Notes: generated by a model not told the origin, from the letters alone. Shown: positions 1 through 12,232, counted from the stretch's first letter. The stretch: DNA of 64,000 nt from Ancylostoma caninum (GCA_037903475.1 JBAJFG010000012.1:124001-188000), one strand, 5' to 3'. Numbers and translations: made by a program.

Positions 1-791
1 CAAAATTGAGTGCGGAGACGTGGATGAGGTTTTAAAGCAAGAAACTCCTAGAAAACGCGGAGACCGAAAGGAAAGCCACTAAGGCGTCCACGCGCTAGAC
101 TTTGCCACTAAGGCTAAAAAAAAAGAAAGTGCCACGCAGGCCAGGCGGACTGGAACCTAGAAAACTCAAAAGAGACTCTTTCACTCAGCCGGGGTTCTCT
201 TACATATGTTTCATGCTCCCACTCATTTCTGCCTTCCCGCCCCAGGGCGCCATACGTTTGTACGGAGGTCGCGCCGATTGATCAGGATGATCAACCTCAT
301 GAGCGGACATTAACCCTATGTGCCTGCTCCGTACTTATTTATTTATTTGCACGTGGGAATACCATGCTAAATGACAAATTACAGCAAAAAGTATTAAAAC
401 AATGCGAAAAAAACTGTTGAATTTGCGATACATGAATACGTAGAAGAATGGATACAGTCCAAGAAGGTTCAGAAACGACAAACTAATAAGCTACTTCTTT
501 CAGAAACAATAATATTAAAAGAACAAAATCAAAATTAAAAACAGAAACAAGAGATAAAGTAAAACAAAAAAACAATATTATTAAATACAGTGCTATAATA
601 TTACTACCAAAATTAACAATATTAATAGGATCTAACAATATTATTTATTTCATACGACGATGAGCGCATCTATTAGCCTGCGGAAGCGTGATATCGTTCA
701 CCAATTGGTAAAATCTTATTTCTGTACATACTTCTTACATAAGTTCCAATATGTGCTTATATACTGTGACTCCCCCCTTTTCAACGTTTTC
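1..791. other. Gene-free left edge
   Basis: AT-rich tracts at 470-650. No recognisable gene or repeat border. Confidence 0.5.
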
Positions 792-935
792 CTACTGCAA
801 CTTGGTAAAATCTTCTACCAGACGCATTCTGCGACGCTCTTCCATCGAGCCCTTTATCAGACGTGCTGCATCACGATTCAGCCGCAATTGCGGACAGAGT
901 CCCAGACGCACTCCTGCTGTAGATCGTGCGATCAT
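792..935 (-). CDS. Unassigned 47-residue minus-strand ORF, possible last exon
   Basis: ATG at 935 down to TAG at 792. The peptide is Arg/Leu-rich (RLGLCPQLRLNRDAARL, then GSMEERRRMRLVEDFTKL) and looks amphipathic and protein-like rather than random. An in-frame TAA lies just upstream of the ATG, and AAG acceptor-like sites occur at ~945-955, so it could be either a short gene or a terminal exon. No partner exon or known family was recognised. A 13-bp word TTGGTAAAATCTT is repeated at 705 and 801. Confidence 0.3.
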   Translation of the reverse strand: MIARSTAGVRLGLCPQLRLNRDAARLIKGSMEERRRMRLVEDFTKLQ

Positions 936-1901
936 GGAATCTTATCCTTTGATTCTTAAGTGGAAGTGTTAACGGAAAAACAAAATTTATGCTTAATGTT
1001 GCCTTACTACACCACTATTTTCCTACTCATGATCACCTGGCATAGACTAGGAATTTCAAGCAATGGTTGTACAAGGCATCGCTAATTACTGTTATCACAG
1101 TTACATACACTTAACAATACTAGTTTGGTGGCTGATTCTGCACAAGTACTGAAGGAGTATGAGTGAACATAATTAAGAGGATGTACTTTGTGAGAATCCC
1201 TTCTTTGTTAATGTTAGCCATCGAAGCTATCACATCCTCAGCGTAAATACAAGTGTTACTCATCCTTCCACTTCCTGTCACATCTAAAGAGGAATCCCAT
1301 ACGTGAGCACATAGGTGTACTTTCCCTTATGTTTTCTCTTCGACAGACGTTTCTTAATTCGGTAACAATGGAGGTTCAATTCCAGTTAAATAATGGATTC
1401 ATCTTCACCCTAGTAAATATATCTGGAGTGAAAGTACAGCCTATGTTTAACAAGTGACCTTTTCATCGCAGACTTTTTTGCTTGTTAGTTCGAGACTTGT
1501 TTTTTGAAGGCTCGTTACAGATAATGAACACAGCTATGCGTATAAGCGAGAAGAACTCATTGTAGTTGAAAAAGCGAAAAAAGGAGGTAAAAATATTTAT
1601 TGAACTACTTGGCTTGTTCCGAGATGACTTCACCCAATAAGTTTCAGGAGCCTCACTGGTCCAGATTAGGGCTTTTTCTCCTTCATTTAAATATTTTAAA
1701 TATGTGCCTTGTATCTAACTATATATTGAATAGTCTACAAGTACTGAGCACGTTTTTTTGCGCGGAAATAAACGAATAAATAAGTAAATAAATCGATATA
1801 AGCAACAAACAAATAAATAATAATACAGCTCCACCAATGAAAGAGCTTCGGTGTTGCTAAAGAAATCGAAGTGAGGAAAGTGATATAATATATCTACGAG
1901 C

Positions 1902-2227
1902 CAGTGCCGGACGCAGTTGGGAGGCCCCCCCCCCTCCCAACTGAAGGCTTCCAAGGAAAGTCAATATTCGGGTGAGCAACTCACCATTGAGAATTGTCGG
2001 CAAATTTTTGAATTACTTCACAATGCATATAAAAATCTTGTATTAGTTTATTTTTACTTGTTTATTTTTAACATTAATTTTAATATTATTTTTATTTGTT
2101 TATTATTTATTATTATAATTAATATTTTTATTAATTTTATTTTCCGTCTGGGTCCCCAAAATGGCCCAGACCCCACTTTTCTTCTCACGCCCCCTCCCCC
2201 CCCGCAAACTTTCTGCGTCCGCCACCG
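1902..2227. mobile_element. hAT-like MITE with CAGTGSCGGACGCAG ends
   Basis: Left end CAGTGCCGGACGCAG; reverse of the right end CGGTGGCGGACGCAG (13/15). Flanks CTACGAGC (1894-1901) and CTGCGAGC (2228-2235) form a 7/8 match to an 8-bp duplication. Poly-C tracts sit inside each end and an AT-rich core lies at 2020-2140. Non-coding. Confidence 0.65.
1945..1996 (+). repeat. 52-bp direct repeat, unit A
   Basis: 50 of 52 bases match the unit at 2414-2465. It starts AGGCTTCCAAGGAAAGTCAA. Unit A lies inside the hAT-like MITE at 1902-2227; unit B lies outside it, so this is not the MITE's target duplication. Confidence 0.85.
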
Positions 2228-2413
2228 CTGCGAGCTAATCCAGTACAGAAATCTTTCATTTCAGCATATTTCCTCAACAAATACCACTTTCTAGGATATG
2301 GGTCATATTTTCATGACAACACCGAATCCTAGCGAAAACCGTCTACGAAAGTTAAGACCCAAACAATTTATGATTCCGACTATGATGCGCACTTATATTT
2401 ATTCTTATAAAGG

Positions 2414-2465
2414 AGGCTTCCAAGGAAAGTCAACATTCGGGTGAACAACTCACCATTGAGAATTG
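2414..2465 (+). repeat. 52-bp direct repeat, unit B
   Basis: Partner of 1945-1996 with two mismatches; 469 bp offset. Origin unknown. Confidence 0.85.
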
Positions 2466-2563
2466 AAACGTTGTTCTAACCAGAAGAAAAAAGACAGAAT
2501 TTTTTGATTAAACATGATCAAGGAAAACAGAAGAAGTTGCATTTCTGAAAGCCATCCGAAGCT

Positions 2564-2670
2564 GCATGCATCATAGAGATTACCCTGGGTGGCGTTTTAT
2601 GTCCCACAAATTCAAACATCATTAGCACGGACATCAACACGTTCACTCTGAGTTATCTCAATGATGCAGC
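2564..2670. repeat. Palindromic MITE, GAGATTACCC family (copy 1)
   Basis: Left GCATGCATCATAGAGATTAC with CCTGGGT following; right arm ends TTATCTCAATGATGCAGC, its approximate inverse. Same ends recur at 12076, 15172 and 21354. Confidence 0.6.
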
Positions 2671-3294
2671 CAGTGTGTGAACGTTGTAGGGTACTGGGAC
2701 ATCCACCTAATCCCTGTGTAATGTTGGCTAGGTCTGGATGAACCCTCTTTGCAGTTTTAACGGATTTCATGCGTAAATCTACAGAGGTGCTCACCAGGTA
2801 TACATAATATTTATGATCAATTCACTAAATATCTCGGGGTTTTTGGGGACGACGAACTCATCGGCAATAATGAAGTAGCGTGAAACACGCGGAAAACACA
2901 GAAAATGATGGCGCTACTTCATGTGCGTCCACAAAGCGGACGAGTGTTCCGTGGTGGGTCCCGCCACGAGACCCCGCAAATGGTGCGCACTCCACACAAA
3001 ACCCTGCGCTAAACCACATTACGCACACCCAGTCGAACTCTTTTGATTGTGCAGCTGGCGGCTACACGGTAGGCGACTCCCTTCAGAGGTGAAAATTTCC
3101 GTGAGTGCTGCGTTTGAGCTGGCCCTGCTTTTCTGGAGCCTTTCCACAATTTTTCTGAAACCGAGTGTACACGTATAGTTGTTGTCATACAGATTTGGTT
3201 TTGTTTCTTTTGTGCTTCTTCGCAACCGCGTCGCCACGGTCTAAACACGTTTTGACGGGGACGACGGTCCTTTCACCAGTTCTAATACTGTTAC

Positions 3295-3448
3295 AGGGAA
3301 CTCCAGATGTACGCAGACAAGGGTTGGGACCGCGGCGCGGCTCTCTTGGGCAGAGACACGGGCACTTTGCATGCTGAGCGCCTGCGTCTCTGCCCAAGAG
3401 AACCGCGCCGCGGTCCCTACCCTTGTCTGCGTACATTTGGAGCTTCCT
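3295..3448. repeat. 154-bp near-perfect palindrome without a loop
   Basis: Two 77-bp arms meet at a central TGCATGC (3368-3374). Arm landmarks: GTACGCAGACAAGGGT, CCGCGGCGCGG, CTTGGGCAGAGAC. About ten mismatches across the arms. A foldback MITE or recent inverted duplication; ORFs on both strands here are mirror images. Confidence 0.9.
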
Positions 3449-5822
3449 GTGCATACGTCTGACATGTTAGTTGCTATGGGGTACCTGTTCGGTCGTGTCA
3501 GAGCCGTGGCAGAACCGCGTGGCAAGGCTGCTAGTGAGCGGTTGTGAGGGACTGCAGAATAAGGAACTAAAACTGGACCAAGCAGGCCGTTGGTGTACCA
3601 CCTTTTGAAAACAATAGCAGTCCTTAATTCCGAATAATTCTGAGATCCTCAACGCAAAGACGTGTAATATTGTGGATGTATTAAAAGTATTTAAATCAAC
3701 TGAAGTGAAAGAACATTTTAAAGTTAAAGAAGCTCAGCATACCGAGAAGGACTCTCGCGTTGCCCTTATGACAGCATTATCGTCGTCAAACTCCTTGCAT
3801 CTCTGTGGCACTAAGTCGTATTTTTGCTGCCTACGTCATATATTTTTCGTTTGGGAGGTTTGGAATGTTTTCTCAGATAATGATGGAGTAGTTGGTAGAC
3901 TGCAAAACCAACACTGTCATTTCGGATGGTGTTTGAACATTTTGAAGGAGCTCATTTAAGAAGAACACGTAGTTAGTTGTTATTTCTACGAGTGAATCCT
4001 CTCGAGAAATAGTGCTACTGTGTATTCCTAGAAGAAACTGTCTCCATAACTGTGATAATAATTTTGTTGAGTAATCCAGCAGTAGCACAAAAGTATGGGT
4101 TCTGCTCCAATTTATTTGATTATTAACTGGGTTATTTTTTTAGCTTGACTTAATAGTCCCACTTCAGGATCGTTTTTGAGACTTTACAATGGTACGTATA
4201 TGTGATTCCGTTCAAAACACCGAAGAACCCGTTTCTGCGCCTCAGTCCTCGGGGAACTTGTGGGCGAAGCTTGGGAGCGGGACCAAGGCAGAAGGACGAG
4301 GGTTCCGAAAATGCACAACCCGCCGAGCACGCACCTTCTAACAATGGAGAAATTCGTGCTATTTGTGAGAGTCCCTCATCATCCACTTCCTAGCAACATA
4401 GTGCCGAAAGTTCGTAGTCCCGCCTTGGCTCCGCCCACATGCTCCCTGGAATTTGAGCCTCAAAAAGGGGTTTCTCATAGCTTTGCACGGAATCACACAT
4501 GTGATTATGATCAGGAAATCCTGTAGACTATTCTCATATGGAATATCTCAGAAACTATTCTGAGATGTGACGATGCTTTTATGCAGTAAGAAAGTGCGTC
4601 GTTGACTCAAAGGAATGCCCAGAAAACTGCGAGGACGTCACATTCTCATCGGTTGTGTTTGGTGGGCGATTGGTTAGTGAGGATTGTTGTCAAAACAGGA
4701 TCTTCGTTTTGGCCGACTTGTAGGAGAAACGTAATGCTTCTCTGAATTGGAAGTAGTAAGTCCCCTTGTAAAATATAATAGTTTTGTTAGGAGCGATTTT
4801 CAAGAAGTAGTCTTGGTAAAATGGTCTTCGTCTACATCTTATCTATAAACTTATCTTATTTGTTAGCATGTCTTCTTGCGTACTTATTCAATATTCACGT
4901 GATTCCAGCAAAAAGCGAGATCATTTACATCATCAGAATAGTGAGAATATTGAGGAACCAAAAGAAAGCTTTTGTAATGGGAAACTCCTGAAGTAATACT
5001 AAAAATGGAGGTAGAAATGGACCAATGTAATTACTACTCATTTTCAAGGATTGTTTTGTTCAGATTTCTCATATCTCAGAGGAATGAGCTGGGGGAAATT
5101 GCATCCTTGTCCTTAGTTTTTCTGTGGAAAGTTTCTACTTTTACACTTCTTCATAGCTATAAAATACTGCTATAATGCATTTACTAAGCAAGATTAGTCT
5201 ACTTTGTTTTTGGAAGGCCATAGCTTTGAGCCTATAAGACTGAAATATATGGTAAAGCGACAGGAAATGTCAAATATTTCGCGGTGTTGCTCAGCGCCTG
5301 CAGGTGGTCTACAAAAACCACGCGCGCGCGCAGAAATGCTGGCAAATACTGCGATTTTTGAGAAGTACGAATCCTGGCACATTTCGTGACTGACTCGTTA
5401 AAAATTTTGATATATGAATTTTGCCTGAGCTCGAGGGAGGAGTTTCTGTGCACTCAGTGTGTTCGTGCTGGTGGGCATGTACGAGTGGGTGGCGCCCAAC
5501 AGTGCAATCTTCAGAATTTTTGACTTTACATACGTGCTGTCCCTGTAGCTGGAGCTGGGGAGTCCCGTGACACATGGAGCTATCTGCTATTCAATGGAAC
5601 TATCTTTTATTTCGCACTTTTTGCTGAATCAGTTCCTTTTGATCGGATATCCTTATTTCCGCTAGCGTCACGCGAAATTCATCCCACTTAAGTTCCAAGG
5701 CTCTTCATCGATGTTTTCAGTGCAGTTAACTTTCCGCAAATACTTCCTTCTTCGGTCCTCAACTTTGAGATTAGTTATCGTGCTGTCGCACAGCAAAAAA
5801 TATAATTAGCAAAAGTGCAACG

Positions 5823-6215
5823 ATGAAAGCAACAGTAGCATTATTACTTTTTTCAATTTCTCGTGGCTGTGACAGAGGAATATCCCTACTCTTTTTAATC
5901 AGTTCATTGTTATTATCTGCTTTTCTTTTTCCTTACTATTGGTACAAAATAAGCAGACCCCAAGAATCAAGGCATATCTCTTACAGGCAACAGAACCCGC
6001 GCAGTACACAGAAAGTACCTCGAAATCCAGACACCCAGAGAGTACCCCAGAAAGGAGCCGATGGCACTGTTCCCACCATGCCTCAAATAATTGAAAATCG
6101 CCTGAAGGTCACGAAATCAACCAGTTTATGCATCAAATACTTATCCGAGGAGTATTGGATGAACCAGAGTCTCGGTTCTAGACCTTCGAAAGTTTCCGAA
6201 TACTGGCTCCTGTAA
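5823..6215 (+). CDS. Weak ORF, 130 aa, with hydrophobic N-terminus
   Basis: ATG at 5823. Residues ~15-42 are strongly hydrophobic (SLLFLISSLLLSAFLF); then Gln/Pro/Arg-rich sequence to TAA. A good acceptor (TCTCTTACAG ending at ~5988) lies inside and opens another frame rich in Thr/Ser/Pro, so the true coding path, if any, is ambiguous. No family recognised. Confidence 0.2.
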   Translation: MKATVALLLFSISRGCDRGISLLFLISSLLLSAFLFPYYWYKISRPQESRHISYRQQNPRSTQKVPRNPDTQRVPQKGADGTVPTMPQIIENRLKVTKSTSLCIKYLSEEYWMNQSLGSRPSKVSEYWLL

Positions 6216-7954
6216 GGGCCTCCGCTCATCCATGATTGTAACACAGTGACTACTACAGTGACTGCAACAAGTTTTCTCGCTTTATCGAGGGAATTTTGGT
6301 CGTTTAAGTATTGGGTGGCGCTTAGTCATTGTCCCACTATGAAACAGGTACAGAGCAGGTATAAAAACACATTTGCGGATGACCTCTCCAGTAATTGTTC
6401 ACTATTTCATGTCGAAACGATAACTTTGAACACCAGATGCCTTTACCTGTGGTGCGGATCACAACCCTCAGATGCTTGGGATATTTCATACCAACGTTGC
6501 GCGGCCGTCATTTTGCAGGGTTTCATCCCGAGCACTCATTGCCAGAGATTGAACGATGGCCGGTTTTTTGAGACGAGCACTCTAGGTGTTTCGGAATCCC
6601 CACAAATCCTTTTATGTACTCTATAATTCTAATACTAATTCGTGAGAAGCTCCTCATCAATAAAGTTGGGCATCACGTGCGCATCACAGTAAAGTCATAC
6701 CTTGAGAGTTCGAGAGCTGTAATCTACGATAGAGGTGGGCTCAGAGAACGAAGTAATGCTTTTTGTTACCTTAGATGGTAGCGATCGTTGAAGAATGTGC
6801 TCTCATACGATTTCTGTCCGTTTTTATCTTGAGACAGTAATTATGAGCCCTGTAGTTTATTGTTACCAAAAATAACCGTATATTCATTGACTGGAATGCT
6901 TTCAATATGGCTATATTCTACTGCAGTGCCTCTCAGAGTATGTACTCATTGCTAAATGTAGATTTGTTAGGTCGAGATAGGCGATAGACGCTGTTTTTTC
7001 CTGATTTGTATTTCCTGTAGAATAGCTAATCGTCTCGCGACTATTTGTTCATAATTCTACAGTCAGATCTTCCATCATATCTCTGGAAAATAACAAGAAG
7101 TCTACATTAAAGGGTAATTTCCTCTAAAAATTTCTATTTTTGTTAGTGATGGATTAAGAAACCTCAATGACTGTGATATTGCCTCTTCAATATTCTGCTC
7201 CATTATTATGTTTTTTGCGAGAATCTCGTAAATGTCATCTGTGAAGAACATCTAGTGAGATATCAACATCTGAGTAGGAACATAAGGGATTTATTGACAC
7301 ACTATTCTTCCGCTTACTCCTACGTATGCCTTTCCTCCTACCTCTACCCTTTCTCTAAAGGTTATCCTATACTAATATCGTCGTGAAAGAAAGCGCTTGT
7401 TATTAGGGCAATGGTATGTGTGTTTGTGCTAATCCGCTCGATAAAAGTAGGAAGCAGCTGGTGAAAATCAGTAATTTGTAATACAACATATGTGTCTACT
7501 TGCTAATACAGTGTAATTACATGTCTTCAGGAAATTCTCCTTCTAACATCGTGATAAAACTATTTACAGAACAGAATTTGGCATATAGAAAAACAACACT
7601 TTGGAACTTGGAAATCAGCTCGATTTATGCAATTTGAACATAATCAAGTGGAAACGCATAGATTGGACAGGAATAATACGGTAATTCTGTGCATGTCCTC
7701 ATTCTCTGGGAGAGATTCCTCTCTTATCTTCTCTGTCTCTGAGGAGAAATCCCTGAAAAGTGGCAAGTTCTACATGCATAGTGTTTCTGCCCAAATTTTT
7801 CTACTATGCAGTTCATTTGCTTAAAAAATCTTCTGCTCAAAAAGTCTTTAACACAAGTCAGCAGGGATTTTTTTCATCAATAAACGCGTTCAATAAGTTT
7901 GGAGGACCCTATGATATCGTAACGCCACTCCTTATGTAACACCATTGGTGTAAG

Positions 7955-8442
7955 CAGGGGGAGAGGCAGAAGGGGGAGTGCTCTACCCCTCGAGAATGGG
8001 TCGACGAGTTTTCGGAATCGTTTTATTCAATAGTTAAAATTTCATATAAGTTTGCTTTTTGTTATTTATTCTCAATTTTGCCCTTTAATTATTCATTTCT
8101 AATTATTTAGTATTAAAAATGTTTTTGTTAATTTCATCTTCTCCTCCGGGTCCCCATAGTAGAGGAGTTGCCATTTTTTCCTACGCTGCCCCCCCCGTTC
8201 AGACAGAGCGTCGTAAGCCGCAGCAGAAAGAGATCTTGACCATGTAGGTAGTAAGCGAGAGACTCAGAGATAAAGTGATTAGAAGGACCGCAGCAGCTAT
8301 TCGGAAGAAACGCAGCGGGCGGGAGAGCCGCCGGCCACCTGTAGCCTTTTTCGGTTTTCTGCTGCGATCCTTTCGAAAATTTGTCTAAGCCCCCCCCCCC
8401 CCCCGCCCCTCTCTTGGTTTGCCACTTCGGCATCCGACACTG
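7955..8442. mobile_element. Possible second hAT-like MITE with G/C homopolymer ends
   Basis: The right end reverses to CAGTGTCGGATGCC and is preceded by a 14-C tract. The interior block around 8145-8200 resembles 2146-2210 of the element at 1902 (CGGGTCCCCA context). The left end CAGGGGGAGAGGCAGAAG matches poorly and no 8-bp duplication was found, so the left border is a guess. Confidence 0.35.
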
Positions 8443-8725
8443 CTACATTCGTAAAATGCAGCCGTACAGCGCTTACTGTGTGCACAAAAATTCTTCAGCT
8501 TTCAGCCCTTCCTGGTCTAGGATTATACCTAACGAATTTCTTACAGACGGCATGACTACTGTAGTGGCCACACCTCGTTCTGCCTCAATTCGTTCCAATC
8601 TACGTAATGTATTGTAACAAGTAGCCACACCGATGATTTCAGGCTTGTTAAATAGTGGCTTTTCAGAGTTGAACGAGATGCTTACAAGCGATCAGCTATA
8701 GTACATCTCAAATTAGCGTTCTGTG

Positions 8726-8944
8726 ATGAGGCGCATGATGCACTCCGCTTATTCAAGGAAGGTTCTCGCAAGTTCACGCTGCACCCTATTCACTGCATGC
8801 GTAATCGCTAGTATTTTCGCTGGAATTTTCCTTCTATACATTGTGTCCCGACATTGCGTGCAGGAAATTAAAGCATATACAGCAGCAGTGGGAGTAGTTC
8901 AGAGCGCACTCACTTTGGATTTACCTACGTCTTCCGTGTTTTAG
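8726..8944 (+). CDS. Weak ORF or first exon with single membrane anchor
   Basis: ATG at 8726. A basic N-terminus (MRRMMHSAYSRKVLASSR) precedes a convincing transmembrane stretch (LFTACVIASIFAGIFLLYIV), then ~30 residues to TAG. It resembles a type II membrane protein start. No strong donor or following exon was found; it does not phase-join well to the exchanger gene. Confidence 0.3.
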   Translation: MRRMMHSAYSRKVLASSRCTLFTACVIASIFAGIFLLYIVSRHCVQEIKAYTAAVGVVQSALTLDLPTSSVF

Positions 8945-9715
8945 GAGATCTAAGGAATCGCTTTCGAACCCTTCACCAAGTGCAAATCATTTTTTTCTGC
9001 ACGAAAATTGACCTTCTATCGGCTTCCTACTCTACCATTGGAATGAATGAAAGAAAGTGCACTCTAGCTCAGGATTAGTCGCTCAATGCAAACGTTTTCA
9101 ATAAATGCTTCCTTGAAGGCAAGGTCTGGATAAAATTCCATCTTCCGAATTTCCACTGGATTTGTAGCCTACGGCGACGCCTTGGACGAAAACTATAGAA
9201 AAATCCCTGAAAAGGTGCCACAACAAACGCTTTCCATCGACCAATTTCGGTACGGCGTTCGCGGGTTTGCGGTGTCCGTGCTTTCAGATGACGTTATGCG
9301 GCGCGGCCCCCGTGCTGTTTACTGTTGCGTCGTAGTAAAAAATCCATATTCGAAGGACTTGTGGTCCGTTTGATGGGGGTGGGGAAAGTTTCACGAAGTG
9401 TTCGTTGGGCTGTATGTATCTGAGCGCCCATCGTTGTTCAGTATGCACGCGCGCAGCTTTTGTCGGTTGGAGCGTGTTTTCCCACGGGCACCGTAGTCGT
9501 CGGACATTTGTCCCATATCTTGCGATAGAGCTTATATGGAGCTCCCAAACTTGAGATACATGCTAGACATATGGTTTGGACTCCAGAGAGCAAAAAACCT
9601 GGGTGGGCAAGATTTTGACTGGGCCTTGCCTTTAAGGAAAGGGTGGCGTTCCCTAGGAAAAGGAGATGATTAATGCCATCGGTGACGAACGTACATACAT
9701 ATATGTATCTGAAAT

Positions 9716-10405
9716 AAGCGGATCATCCGTGTCCGGTTATCCATTTTGCGTTATCCGTAGGTTTTGGCTTATCCGTTATCCGCACCTTTATCCGGGATTT
9801 TTGCTCCGGACAAGGCCGAAAACAGTGGTTTCATTTTGCACAAAACAGAGAAAAGCCTTCATTTGAAGACGTGTTGTGCGATCTAGCTCGTTTTAGCCCT
9901 TTACGTAATCAGAGCTTTAGAACCTTGTAGAAAGGTAGATGAAGGTAATATAGACTTGCACCTTCCCAAGAAGAAATCCTCTTGCTCGTGTTTTCTGGGT
10001 CGGCCCACAAAGTGAAGTAATAACCTTGAAACCATCATTTGTGAATTTACTAGCAACGTTGGTTGATGTATAACCACATCTCAAGCAACTAGAGTGCCAA
10101 TTAAATTGAAAAATATCCAGATATCACTGGAAGCTGTTGTTCTTATGGCAAACTCTAGTTACTAGACATGCATTTCTTTTTAATGAGGTCATGCTCAGCG
10201 TCGTGCTCAGAATGGCGAATTTTCATGAGTAACAAGATGAAGAACATGTGAAAATTCTTTCCAATAACATTCATATCGTATCCTATAATTTTCTATCATT
10301 CTTAATATTGTAGAAAACGGTGTCTTGTAGCATCTGGATCATTTACCTGTTCTCCGGTATCCGTTATCTGGGCATTTTTGGCCTATCCGTTATCCGCAGT
10401 CTCGT
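9716..10405 (+). repeat. Two clusters of degenerate TTATCCG repeats
   Basis: Clusters at 9716-9810 and 10345-10405 share TATCCGTTATCCGCA and variants, in the same orientation, ~550 bp apart. The intervening sequence shows no gene. They may be the ends or internal repeats of an unrecognised element. Confidence 0.6.
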
Positions 10406-10417
10406 ATAGACAACTTT

Positions 10418-10654
10418 TTGAGCAAAGCTGCTCGAGCTACTTCTACTGAACAATATGAAAAATCCACTGCTAGTGTTGAGCTGTTGAGCCTGATCCACAT
10501 TTGTACACCTCATGGGGTCTATTCCTGTTTCCAGAACACCTTTATGGATCCAGAACCCAAACCTACGAAATCAAAAATTGTAAAGAAAATGCTGCGTTTA
10601 TGCGCCCGCGCTAATCGTGTCGCACAGAACGTCAAAGTTGGCTTGTTAACCTAG
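10418..10654 (+). CDS. Weak unassigned ORF, 78 aa
   Basis: Lys/Arg-rich C-terminal half (KSKIVKKMLRLCARANRV) ends at TAG 10652-10654. No ATG at the 5' end (the first codon is TTG) and no motif recognised. It may be repeat-derived, as it adjoins the TTATCCG cluster. Confidence 0.15.
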   Translation: MSKAARATSTEQYEKSTASVELLSLIHICTPHGVYSCFQNTFMDPEPKPTKSKIVKKMLRLCARANRVAQNVKVGLLT

Positions 10655-11587
10655 TTATGGCTTGGTTATGCGTTCACTACATTCTAGATTAACCTTGGGT
10701 AACTTTGTAGGTTTTTGCTCATTTGAGAAGCAAACTAAGTACTCATATTTTTCAGCTATATTCTTCACAGTTACTGGAATTCAAATGGTAGATGTCAGAA
10801 GAGATTCATCATGTTTGACCACAGTTTTTAGGCCTCTTCCATATTTATGAGGAGTAATAGAGTGCCGCATCCTAGGATAAACCTTCATATCTGCGAGCGG
10901 GTATTCTGACATTTCTAAGGGTTCAGGGTTCTGCATTAAGTGCGTAGCTACGTATGTGCACTGCGTAAGTAGGTGAATATCACACTCATAACGTGACTGC
11001 ACTGTTGATATGCTTTTATTACTAGGAAAATCCTTCTGTGACGGAAGATAGGTTCATTTGAGCATGTGTGTCACATGCGAGCTACAGCTCGCAGTTTCTA
11101 GCATTCATATGTATCCTTTTTTATTTGTGAATTTTTCTACACTTGACCAAATTGCATGGGTTATATATTTATCCAGTATAGACCTCCGGATGCAGGGCTA
11201 ATGATATGTATTATGTAGGGTTATTTTTAACCGTGAATGAAACCTGCGTATGATGTTAACATTGCTGAATCACTCTTATTTCATATTTTTTATTTTTATA
11301 CCCCAAGCAATGTATTCTTAAATATTATCCCATGTTTTCAGTCTTTGAAATGTTACTTATCTAGTTATAATTATAACATACATTAATATTATCTAAAATA
11401 AAAAAATGATGTTAAAAACAAAAAAAAATCATTATACATGCTTGTATCTTTGAAGTTGTACACATAAATTAGCATCATATAGTCACGTACAAACAAGTAA
11501 ATAAATAAATACATAAGAAATGGTTACATATAAAGTCAAAAATGTAGCGTTTTCTTCTGGTCATCTGGAGAATATCTGAAAAAGTCC

Positions 11588-11730
11588 TTCATTCATTCAT
11601 TCATTCATTCATCATTCATTCATTCATTCGTTCATTCGTTCATTCATTCATTCATTCATTCATTCATTCATTCATTCATTCATTCATTCATTCATTCATT
11701 CATTCATTCATTCATTCATTCATTCATTCG
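11588..11730 (+). repeat. TTCA/ATTC tetranucleotide microsatellite
   Basis: About 35 units of TTCA with a few interruptions (ATC, TTCG). Non-coding, in the gene-poor left flank. Confidence 0.97.
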
Positions 11731-12075
11731 TTTATCTATTTACCAACGTATCGTCTATTTAAGGCGAGTGTTAAATGCAAAATTCACTCCAAATCAATAA
11801 AAATCAGCACTAGTATTTAGTATCCTGTATTTGTGGTATTCAAATAAATGAATACAAATACTAAAACTCCGTGCTGTGTAAAATGTAATGCAAACAGTGA
11901 TGAAATTGCATAATTATCCTATTTGTACGTACTTACTTTAAAATTCAAAGGACCATCATTTTAATGGAATCTACGAATTGACCATGCTGGACTTTGGAAG
12001 GAGAGAGGCTTTTTTGGTGCAAATATTGCCACGCTTACTCTCGTACTTCTCTCACAACCTTTCTCAGCTGTGTCT

Positions 12076-12232
12076 GCATCTTTGAGATCACCCAAGGTAA
12101 CCGTGCCCAAATTAACATTCAAGTGGCATCTATCAACATGTTTATCCATATGTAACGTTGTTTTTATGACTGCTATCCATGGGAAATCACTCCTATAGGT
12201 GAGAGATCACCCATCCTTCCAGTGATGCATGC
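12076..12232. repeat. Palindromic MITE, GAGATTACCC family (copy 2), ~90 bp upstream of exchanger ATG
   Basis: Left arm GCATCTTTGAGATCACCCAA; right arm ends CCAGTGATGCATGC. It occupies the immediate 5' flank of the exchanger gene, where promoter or 5' UTR sequence would be expected. Confidence 0.55.

Larger units (their letters stand above)
2671..7954. other. Intergenic, mostly featureless
   Basis: Apart from the palindrome at 3295-3448 and the weak ORF at 5823, a short inverted pair TGAAGTAGCG/CGCTACTTCA (2871/2913) is all I see. Other ORFs are short and motif-free. Confidence 0.5.
8945..12075. other. Intergenic upstream of exchanger
   Basis: Contains TTATCCG clusters and the TTCA microsatellite. 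No conserved coding sequence recognised; no clear promoter element identified. Confidence 0.5.

Noticed and set aside
3185..3525. Overlapping ORFs on both strands near 3.3 kb
   Set aside because: Generated by the 154-bp palindrome.
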